A stretch of DNA of 14,798 bases from Gammaproteobacteria bacterium (GTDB lineage: Bacteria; Pseudomonadota; Gammaproteobacteria; Ga0077536). The stretch is taken from NCBI GenBank assembly GCA_030639105.1, contig DAOWDI010000079.1:1-14798 (forward strand). The letters run 5' to 3'. Position 1 is the stretch's first letter; the number at the start of each line of letters is the position of its first letter. This document shows positions 6,704 through 12,750 of the stretch, one piece after another. The notes below the pieces were generated by a model, which was not told the origin of the DNA, did no database searches, and saw only the letters and a program-made list of their open reading frames with translations. A program made the position numbers and the translations under genes.

Positions 6704-6840
6704 GTGCTGTTAATCGACAACAAACCGATATGACAAAGGGTGACCTATAATTCCTTCATAATCATGGAACTCAAAGGCCTCGTGCCACTCGGCACCACAA
6801 ATGAGCAGATGATTGAAGTTACCGACGGACTCTCTGCCCT

Positions 6841-7656
6841 ATGAGTACACAAAGCGAAATCAATAAGGTAAGTACGCTGGGCCTGAAACGGCTCAAGGAA
6901 TCGGGCGAGAAGATCGCAGCGCTCACGGCTTACGATGCCGCCTTCGCAACCGTGCTCGATGAGGCCGGCATAGATCTTATTCTCGTCGGTGATTCTCTCG
7001 GTATGGTTGTCCAAGGTTGCGCTACGACGATCCCCGTTACCGTCGAAGAAATGATCTACCACACCCAACTGGTCGTGCGTGGCGCGAAACGCGCGATGGT
7101 GATGGCCGATATGCCTTTCATGAGCTATTCCTCAGCGCACGATTGTCTCCACAACGCAGCGCGCCTGATGAAAGAGGGCGGGGCCGAAATCGTGAAGCTC
7201 GAATGGGGTGCACTCGAGATCCCGATGGTGTCGCGCCTGACCGATTGCGGGATCCCGGTCTGTGCGCATCTCGGGCTGACACCCCAGGCCATCCACAAAT
7301 TCGGCGCTTACCGCGTGCAGGGCCGCGAGCACGATACCGCTAAAAGGATGATTGACGATGCGTTCGTGCTGGAAGAGGCGGGTGCGGATGTATTACTGCT
7401 GGAGTGCGTGCCGACGCAATTGGCCGCACAAATCAGGCGTAATGCGACCGTGCCGGTCATCGGCATCGGCGCCGGCCCTGAAGTTGACGGGCAGATCCTG
7501 GTGCTCTACGACATCCTCGACATCTGGCCCGGGAAGCGCACGCGTTTTTCCAAGAACTACATGGCCCAGGCGAGGTCGATTCAGGGAGCGATAGAAGCCT
7601 ACGTCAAGGAGGTCAAAGCGGTGAGCTTTCCGAGCGCGGAATTTTCGTTTGAATGA
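6841..7656 (+). CDS. panB: 3-methyl-2-oxobutanoate hydroxymethyltransferase
   Basis: PanB transfers a hydroxymethyl group from 5,10-methylene-tetrahydrofolate to 2-oxoisovalerate to make ketopantoate, the first committed step of pantothenate and CoA synthesis, in the cytoplasm. The 271-aa length is typical, and the TIM-barrel motifs appear in order: LTAYDAAFA (28-36), VGDSLGMVVQG (49-59), ADMPFMSY (89-96), VKLEWG (118-123), PVCAHLGLTPQ (139-149), YRVQGR (157-162), LLLECVP (185-191) and VIGIGAGPEVDGQ. Mg2+ ligands D51, D90 and E121 and the catalytic E188 correspond to D45, D84, E114 and E181 of E. coli PanB. The usual partner panC does not follow; the next gene encodes a cyclic-nucleotide-binding protein. 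The Shine-Dalgarno sequence before the ATG is weak. The enzyme looks intact. Confidence 0.97.
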   Translation: MSTQSEINKVSTLGLKRLKESGEKIAALTAYDAAFATVLDEAGIDLILVGDSLGMVVQGCATTIPVTVEEMIYHTQLVVRGAKRAMVMADMPFMSYSSAHDCLHNAARLMKEGGAEIVKLEWGALEIPMVSRLTDCGIPVCAHLGLTPQAIHKFGAYRVQGREHDTAKRMIDDAFVLEEAGADVLLLECVPTQLAAQIRRNATVPVIGIGAGPEVDGQILVLYDILDIWPGKRTRFSKNYMAQARSIQGAIEAYVKEVKAVSFPSAEFSFE

Positions 7657-7888
7657 GCCACGGCCAAAAAGATGACGGCAGAATTTCCAATTGCCACCTT
7701 TGGTATGAGCTGGATGGGCGCGGAATTTCGGGTGCTTGGCGTGAACGGCTGCCGGCGCCATGGGGATCGATCATCCCGGATGCCACATGAGCGTTGACGA
7801 ATCTTCCTGCACCAGCGTTTGAACAATCTCGCGTAGAGACTTTGTACAGGGAATTTTAAGCCGCAAGGCACAACAACGGGGACCCTTC

Positions 7889-8365
7889 ATGATCAGACCT
7901 GAATACCTGCAGTCACATGCCCTCTTTGGTGGGGTTGCGAGCGAGGACCTGGCGGCGATCATCCCGCTTTTGAAAGAAGAAAAATTTGCCTCCGGCGCGG
8001 ATGTCATCCATGAGGGTGAAGAGGGTGACCGCATGTACTTCATTCGTCAGGGTTCCGTCGAAGTGGTGAAAAGTATCGACGGCACGCTGGGCGAATGCCG
8101 GCTCGCGGTCTTGAACGAGGGTGACTCTTTCGGCGAGATGGAGTTGATCGATATACAGAACCGCTCGGCATCGGTCCGGGCACTGGAACAGCTGACGGTT
8201 CTGACCTTGGGTAACGAGGACATATACGAGATATTCGAGCACAACCACGAGGCCTTCATCATCATCCTGATGAATATCGCACGCGAGATCAGCCGCCGGC
8301 TGCGCAAGATGGACGCACTGGTGGCAAGCAGCGTATTCATTGGTCAGGGAAACATCATCGGTTGA
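7889..8365 (+). CDS. Stand-alone cyclic-nucleotide-binding domain protein
   Basis: A 158-aa soluble protein made of one CRP-type beta-barrel plus a C-terminal helix. LFGGVASEDLAAIIPLLKEE is the leading helix. EGEEGDRMYFIRQGSVEVV (42-60) is the barrel with its Gly turn. LNEGDSFGEMELIDIQNRSA (75-94) is the phosphate-binding cassette, with E83 and R92 matching the ribose- and phosphate-contacting Glu and Arg of CRP. No helix-turn-helix follows, so it should not bind DNA by itself. It probably senses cAMP, c-di-GMP or a related ligand and passes the signal to a partner through the helix at 118-140 (AREISRRLRKMD). A GGGGA ribosome site lies 6 bp before the ATG. It precedes the PrsT-type gene and may be part of exopolysaccharide or PEP-CTERM control; ligand and partner are unknown. 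Confidence 0.88.
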   Translation: MIRPEYLQSHALFGGVASEDLAAIIPLLKEEKFASGADVIHEGEEGDRMYFIRQGSVEVVKSIDGTLGECRLAVLNEGDSFGEMELIDIQNRSASVRALEQLTVLTLGNEDIYEIFEHNHEAFIIILMNIAREISRRLRKMDALVASSVFIGQGNIIG

Positions 8366-8496
8366 GCCATCCGCTAATTGAAAATTTCCACAACTTATCT
8401 GCGCGCCGAACTAATGATTCGAACGTGATCTGAGATTGCAACTTTCTGTTAATTCAGTAAAAAATTACATAGTAGTGACCGCCATCCTGCATCCAA

Positions 8497-8520
8497 ATCA
8501 CACAATGTGCGATTTTTTTT
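8497..8520 (+). terminator. Candidate terminator after the cyclic-nucleotide-binding gene
   Basis: ATC-A-CAC and GTG-C-GAT form a hairpin with six pairs, one mismatch and an AAT loop. It runs straight into eight T residues (8513-8520). The stem is weak, but the T tract and position, between two plus-strand genes, fit an intrinsic terminator. It also argues against a GTG start at 8507 for the next gene. Confidence 0.35.
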
Positions 8521-8584
8521 CGAAACTGATTACCGAGGTTGCGCCAGGTGGGTCAATCAACGATCCGACCGCCGAGCCGCGGCC

Positions 8585-11413
8585 ATGAGAGTGAGGCACA
8601 AACCCTTGAAGAACAAACGGGAAAAAGTCTATTTTCTGATGATGGTAATACTCGCCACTGGACTTCTCGCGAGTGCGACGACGTCCGCGGCGAGTAAAGA
8701 CGATTTCTTTCAGGACGCATTGATCCGGATCAGCGATGGCGATATGGAAGGCGCCATCCTCCAACTCAAGAATGTCGTGCAGGCCGATCCGCGTTTTCTG
8801 CCCGGTTGGATCAGATTAAGTGAGACCTACCTCATGGTTGCGCATGGACCAGCGGCGGAGAAGGCGATAAAAAAGGCACAAGTCCTTGGCGCCGATCCGG
8901 AATTTACGATATTGCCCCTCGCCAGGTCTTATCTGCTGCAAGGCAAGGTCGAAGACTTGATCGCGCTCGAGCCGCCGCCGCGCCTCGCACCTGCCAGCCA
9001 CGCCGAATTATTCACGGTGCAAGCAAATGCACTGCTGGAATCACACCGGTTAGACGAAGCGCGAGTTCTGTATGAGCAGGCAGCCGTACTTTCTCCAAAT
9101 GCGATCGACAATCTGTTGGGACGGGCGATGGTCGAGATCCGTGCGGGACGGCCGGAACTGGCAGGATCGCTCCTCGAGACCGCGCTTCAACGCGCACCCG
9201 AGAGTGCGGAAGTCTGGTATATCAATGCGGAACTGCGGCGCAACCAGGGCAACCTCGGCGATGCGCTACTGCATTTCGACGAGGCGATCGAACGTAGGCC
9301 AGAGCACGTGCCGGCGCGTCTCGGCCGCGCCGCGGTCCTCATGGACCTTGGGCGCGACGCCGAGGCCTCAGCAGATCTCGCCCAAGCGCTGGCAGCCGAT
9401 CCGGAGAATCTGCAGGCGCTGTATCTCGAGGCCAAGCTGCAGCTGCGCGGCGGCAACGAAGCGGCCGCAAACGAGACCCTGGCGGCAGCGACAGCGATCA
9501 TGAATTCACTGCCCCCCGATATTCTCGCGAATCACCTCCCCTCGTTGATGGTAACCGCGGTACTTGCCATGCGTAGCGAAAACTTCGAGCGTGCCAAAAT
9601 CTACCTTGAGCGTTACCTCGGCCGTTTCCCCGGGCATTGGGGTGCACGCAAAATGCTGGTCGCTGTTTACCTGAAACTCGGCGCCGCGGCGAGCGCCCGC
9701 CCGATCTTGATGAAGATGATGGAGGAAACGCCGGAAGATCCGCAATTACAATGGCTGACCGGCACCGTGTACGCCGATATGGGCTGGCACGGCAAGGCGA
9801 TAAAGGCGTTTAAGCAGGCCCAAGCGCTCGGTTTCACCTCAAGCGACCTGCATATGCAACTCGGTACCTCCTTACTCGCAAAAGGGGACCAGCAGGGGGC
9901 GCTGAAAGCTTTCGAGCAGGCCGCCGGGGCAGGCAGCGATGTACTTCAGGCGAAACTGATGTCGTATTACCTGCACTTGAACCAGAACGACCCGGTCAAG
10001 GCGCTGGCCGTCGCCGAAGACCTGCTGGCGGCGGAGCCTAAGAATGCGGCCTACCACAATCTGGCCGCGGCCTTGAAACTCGTGCTGGGTCGGCGAAAGG
10101 CCGCGCGCGAGCAATTCAACCAGGCGATCATCCTCAACCCCGACTTTCTGCCGCCCAGACTGAACCTGGCGGAAATGTCGAGACAGACGGGTGATTTGGA
10201 TGACGCGATGGAACAGTACACCGCGATCCTCGAGAGTGATACGCAAGCGGTCGGCGCGATGCGCGGATTGGCGGAGATCGCGGTACAACAGGAAAAGAGT
10301 GAGGTCGCGATAAGGTGGCTCGAACGCCTCACTGAGATCGACAAAAAGGCGGTTGGCGATCGGGTATCGCTGGTAAAGTTGTACCTGGTGCGCAACGATG
10401 TCGTCGCGGCCAAGCAGGAATTGCGTAAATTACGCCAGAACCACCCATTTCGGCTTGACGTCCTGGTGCTGCTGGCCCAGGTAGAATACGCGTCCAGTAA
10501 CACTGCCGCGGCCCGAGATGCATTTGCCGATGCGAGTCGTCTGTCGCAGGGTTCGGCTTCGCGCCTGCGCCAAGTCGCGAAGAGCCAGGCAGCGCTCGGT
10601 TTCGACAAAGACGCTATCCGAAATCTGAACCGGGCACGCGTTCTGGCGCCCGAAAACCCACGGGTGCTCGCCGAGATCGCGCGGCTCAAAGTCCGCACGG
10701 GCAGGCTGGATGAAGCAGAAGTCCATGCCGAGGACCTCATCGGCGATTATCCGGAAAAGATCGAGGGCTACCAGATCCGCGGCGAAGTGTACGCGCGTGG
10801 TGGTCGTCACGACGCGGCGATCGCCGAGTTCAAACGTATTCTGGCAATGAACGGCACGACGTCGAATGTCATCCGTCTGGCAAACGCCTACACGGCAGCG
10901 GGTAAGATCGCCGATGGCATCGATACCGTACGAGGATGGTTGGAACGGCACCCGGACGACATCAAGGCCGACGCAGTATTAGGCCTGCTCCTCATGCAGG
11001 ATGAACAGTTAGCAGAATCGATCCGGGTATACGAAACGGTGCGCGATGCAGATCCACGGAACGTTGCGGCGAATAACAACCTTGCCGTGCTATACGATCG
11101 GACGGGCGACGCGCGCGCGGTGCTTCAGGCGCGACGGACCCTGTCGTTACATCCAAGTTCGGCAGCCATATTGGATACCGTCGGCTGGATCCTGAGTAAA
11201 AACGGCTATGTGAATGAGGGCCTCTCTTATCTGCGCGAAGCCTACTTGCGGGATGCCTCCGAACCCATAATCAAATTTCATCTGGCTCAGGTCCTCGCCG
11301 GCCAGGGCAAGATCGGGGAGGCACGCGAGCTGCTGACCGATGCCCTGGACAACCCGGAGTTCGAATTTCGGGTAAATGCGGAAAAACTCTTAAATGAATT
11401 GACGGACAGCTAG
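8585..11413 (+). CDS. prsT: PrsT-type exported TPR protein of the PEP-CTERM system
   Basis: A protein of about 942 aa built of TPR units nearly from end to end, for example GNLGDALLHFDEAIERRPEH and GRLDEAEVHAEDLIGDYPEK. It begins with a signal peptide: basic n-region MRVRHKPLKNKREK, hydrophobic core VYFLMMVILATGLLA, and a probable cleavage after SAA near residue 35. Length, repeat style and the opening DDFFQDALIRISDGDMEGAI agree with PrsT, a TPR protein found with exosortase and exopolysaccharide loci, and a PEP-CTERM gene follows. Many PrsT proteins are lipoproteins; this one has no lipobox Cys, so it is probably periplasmic. ATG 8585 is preferred because the signal peptide starts there. The upstream in-frame GTG at 8507 would add 26 non-signal residues and falls inside a terminator-like element. 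PrsT assignment is likely but not proven; other exported TPR proteins look similar. Confidence 0.8.
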   Translation: MRVRHKPLKNKREKVYFLMMVILATGLLASATTSAASKDDFFQDALIRISDGDMEGAILQLKNVVQADPRFLPGWIRLSETYLMVAHGPAAEKAIKKAQVLGADPEFTILPLARSYLLQGKVEDLIALEPPPRLAPASHAELFTVQANALLESHRLDEARVLYEQAAVLSPNAIDNLLGRAMVEIRAGRPELAGSLLETALQRAPESAEVWYINAELRRNQGNLGDALLHFDEAIERRPEHVPARLGRAAVLMDLGRDAEASADLAQALAADPENLQALYLEAKLQLRGGNEAAANETLAAATAIMNSLPPDILANHLPSLMVTAVLAMRSENFERAKIYLERYLGRFPGHWGARKMLVAVYLKLGAAASARPILMKMMEETPEDPQLQWLTGTVYADMGWHGKAIKAFKQAQALGFTSSDLHMQLGTSLLAKGDQQGALKAFEQAAGAGSDVLQAKLMSYYLHLNQNDPVKALAVAEDLLAAEPKNAAYHNLAAALKLVLGRRKAAREQFNQAIILNPDFLPPRLNLAEMSRQTGDLDDAMEQYTAILESDTQAVGAMRGLAEIAVQQEKSEVAIRWLERLTEIDKKAVGDRVSLVKLYLVRNDVVAAKQELRKLRQNHPFRLDVLVLLAQVEYASSNTAAARDAFADASRLSQGSASRLRQVAKSQAALGFDKDAIRNLNRARVLAPENPRVLAEIARLKVRTGRLDEAEVHAEDLIGDYPEKIEGYQIRGEVYARGGRHDAAIAEFKRILAMNGTTSNVIRLANAYTAAGKIADGIDTVRGWLERHPDDIKADAVLGLLLMQDEQLAESIRVYETVRDADPRNVAANNNLAVLYDRTGDARAVLQARRTLSLHPSSAAILDTVGWILSKNGYVNEGLSYLREAYLRDASEPIIKFHLAQVLAGQGKIGEARELLTDALDNPEFEFRVNAEKLLNELTDS

Positions 11414-11418
11414 CGCAC

Positions 11419-11436
11419 TGTCAATAAATTTTACAG
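11419..11436 (+). repeat. Distal copy of the TGTCAAT-N3-TTTTACAG direct repeat
   Basis: TGTCAATAAATTTTACAG, identical at 15 of 18 positions to the copy at 11605-11622. The three differences are the adjacent central bases, which suggests a two-half protein-binding site with a free centre. It begins six bases after the stop codon of the PrsT-type gene, about 280 bp before the predicted sigma-54 start point. Confidence 0.5.
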
Positions 11437-11604
11437 GTAATATTTAAAGTAACTTATTGTTTTAATAATGGATAAGTCGATATCGGAAAAATTTTCAGCA
11501 TAATTGAAATTTATTGTGAATGTCATCGGTATTCATCATTCCATCGTTAACCCATTGAACATAAACAATAATACCTATGCACACGATCATGCGCTAGATT
11601 TCTT

Positions 11605-11622
11605 TGTCAATCGTTTTTACAG
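11605..11622 (+). repeat. Proximal copy of the direct repeat, candidate activator site
   Basis: TGTCAATCGTTTTTACAG, sharing TGTCAAT and TTTTACAG with the copy at 11419-11436. It is centred about 95 bp upstream of the start point predicted from the sigma-54 promoter, inside the usual -80 to -150 range of sigma-54 activator sites. The natural candidate to bind it is PrsR, but that is inferred. Confidence 0.5.
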
Positions 11623-11682
11623 AATCCCTGGAGAATCGAATGACAATCGACCAACTGTTTGATACATATAGCAATATTTTAT

Positions 11683-11698
11683 AGGCACAAATATTGCA
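11683..11698 (+). promoter_or_regulatory. Sigma-54 (RpoN) -24/-12 promoter of the PEP-CTERM gene
   Basis: AGGCACAAATATTGCA matches the sigma-54 consensus TGGCAC-N5-TTGCA at every fixed base except the first. The invariant GG (11684-11685) and GC (11696-11697) are separated by exactly 10 bases, as required. Transcription would start near 11709, giving a leader of about 67 nt before the ATG at 11776. In other PEP-CTERM bacteria these genes are controlled by RpoN with the PrsK/PrsR two-component system, which supports the call. Confidence 0.72.
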
Positions 11699-11775
11699 GG
11701 ATCCTGAACTAAATACTGAAATAAAACGATGGCCGCAGGAATGTGGTACGGCACTAATAAACGGGTAGTAGATCT

Positions 11776-12606
11776 ATGAAAATTCCAAAATCAATAGTTT
11801 GGTGGGTGTGGATTGGCGTTGCGGCATTGACGTTGTTCACCGCGAGCGCTTCGGCATTTGTCATCGAAACCGAACTCACCGGTGAAACCGGCGGCTTCCC
11901 ATCCGGCGACCTGCATAAGGTTACGATCTCCGGCGACGCCGCCGACGGCGGTGGCGCGGATTCCTTCACGGTGACCTGGACGGTACCCGAGGGTACCGTC
12001 GGCGACACCGCCGCCCCCTTCGACCTGGTTACAGCGGCGACATTTACGGTCCAGAGCCTGTCCGATACTGTAATGAATCTGCGGATCGACCTCGACAACA
12101 CGCAGGTACTCGCGGACGCGATCGCCGAGGGCGTCGTCTCAGCCGGGGACGACGTGGGCGGGCTCCATTCCCTGCTCGCATTTGGCTTTAATGCCGCTCC
12201 AGAGGTAACGGGGGTGACGCTACTTAACGATGGCTTGGGGGGAGCCACCTGGGAGGCCGACCTCGCCACCGGCAACGGCGAAGGACTTCCGGGATTCAAG
12301 CCGCTAAATGTGTGCATGTGGGCGGCCAATAGTTGCAATGGCGGGAACGTCAATGAAGGATTGATTGCCGGCGATACGGATACGCTCACGCTGAGTCTGG
12401 TGGGTAATTTTTCCGATGGCCCAATGATCATGCTGCTCGATTTCCCGGCGAAGACTCAGGGGCTCTGGGGCTCCTTCGAAACTGGTGGTGTCCCGGATTG
12501 CTGCGATAACCCCCCTGGCGGCGGTGGGATACCCGAACCGGGCAGCATGGCCTTGATACTGCTCGGCATGATTGGACTCGGTGCGCGCCGGCGACGGATG
12601 CGATAG
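11776..12606 (+). CDS. PEP-CTERM sorting-domain exoprotein
   Basis: A 276-aa secreted protein of unknown function. It has an N-terminal signal peptide (MKIPKSIVWWVWIGVAALTL, cleavage likely after ASA near residue 28). The body is acidic and rich in Gly, Thr and Asp, consistent with a beta-sandwich. A Cys pair (CMWAANSC) and a CC in DCCDNPP follow. A Gly-rich spacer leads to the sorting signal: P253-E-P255, a hydrophobic stretch (SMALILLGMIGLGA) and RRRRMR at the very end. Exosortase (XrtA/EpsH) recognises this tripartite tail, cuts near PEP and passes the protein to the cell surface or polysaccharide matrix. The gene is monocistronic, with its own sigma-54 promoter and a terminator right behind it. 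No exosortase is in the window. Sorting class is firm; the biological role is not known. Confidence 0.93.
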   Translation: MKIPKSIVWWVWIGVAALTLFTASASAFVIETELTGETGGFPSGDLHKVTISGDAADGGGADSFTVTWTVPEGTVGDTAAPFDLVTAATFTVQSLSDTVMNLRIDLDNTQVLADAIAEGVVSAGDDVGGLHSLLAFGFNAAPEVTGVTLLNDGLGGATWEADLATGNGEGLPGFKPLNVCMWAANSCNGGNVNEGLIAGDTDTLTLSLVGNFSDGPMIMLLDFPAKTQGLWGSFETGGVPDCCDNPPGGGGIPEPGSMALILLGMIGLGARRRRMR

Positions 12607-12652
12607 TACGCCGAGAGCGGTATGCCACGACAGCCCGAGCGCGGATGATACG

Positions 12653-12683
12653 AAAAACCGGCCGCTGGCCGGTTTTTCTTTTT
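12653..12683 (+). terminator. Strong intrinsic terminator after the PEP-CTERM gene
   Basis: AAAAACCGGCC (12653-12663), loop GCT and GGCCGGTTTTT (12667-12677) form a perfect 11-bp stem with six GC pairs at its core, followed by CTTTTTC. The A run on the 5' side could also make it work on the other strand. It separates the PEP-CTERM gene from the beta-oxidation gene. Confidence 0.9.
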
Positions 12684-12736
12684 CTGATGGTCAAGGTAGA
12701 TACCGGGTATGGCGACATGAGGACGATCCCAAAGGC

Positions 12737-12742
12737 AAGGAG
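12737..12742 (+). promoter_or_regulatory. Ribosome binding site of the hydratase/dehydrogenase gene
   Basis: AAGGAG, a near-perfect Shine-Dalgarno sequence, lies 8 bp before ATG 12751 and fixes that start. It is the best ribosome site in the window. Confidence 0.85.
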
Positions 12743-12750
12743 CCCGATAG

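Larger units (their letters stand above)
6287..6840. other. Divergent intergenic region with AT-rich block
   Basis: This 554-bp gap separates the minus-strand chaperone operon from panB. Its main feature is an almost GC-free block at about 6475-6550, containing TAT/ATT runs (a TATTATTATTATT microsatellite at 6521-6533) and -10-like TATAAT words on both strands (plus 6479-6484, minus 6480-6475). Inverted ACCGCGG (6568-6574) and CCGCGGT (6600-6606) stand 25 bp apart, and a 15-bp palindrome lies at 6689-6703. A 47-codon plus-strand frame at 6371-6514 and a 26-codon frame at 6764-6844 that overlaps the panB ATG lack ribosome sites and recognisable similarity. I see no RNA gene. Confidence 0.5.
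11414..11775. other. AT-rich regulatory region in front of the PEP-CTERM gene
   Basis: These 362 bp contain no sizeable gene and are much richer in A+T than their surroundings. They hold a sigma-54 promoter (11683-11698), an 18-bp direct repeat (11419-11436 and 11605-11622) and an imperfect inverted pair (TTGTCAATCG at 11604-11613, CGAATGACAA at 11637-11646). A 14-codon frame at 11640-11684 has a good GGAG ribosome site. No strong terminator for the upstream gene is visible. Confidence 0.55.

Noticed and set aside
6764..6844. 26-codon frame ending in an ATGA overlap with panB
   Set aside because: No Shine-Dalgarno sequence and no similarity; a leader-peptide role would need mapping of the transcript.
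7738..7756. TTGGCGTG...GGCTGCC as sigma-54 promoter before the cyclic-nucleotide-binding gene
   Set aside because: The spacing between GG and GC is one base off the obligatory value.
7653..7797. Two overlapping short frames after panB (45 and 41 codons), one sharing ATGA with the panB stop
   Set aside because: No ribosome site and no recognisable similarity; two frames open in the same stretch suggests chance. Kept here because the ATGA overlap is the one point in favour.
8507..8584. GTG 8507 as start of the PrsT-type gene
   Set aside because: It would put 26 polar residues in front of a clear signal peptide and begin inside a hairpin plus T8 tract.
11742..11757. TGGTACGGCAC as sigma-54 promoter
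   Set aside because: No GC at the -12 position; the site at 11683-11698 fits far better.
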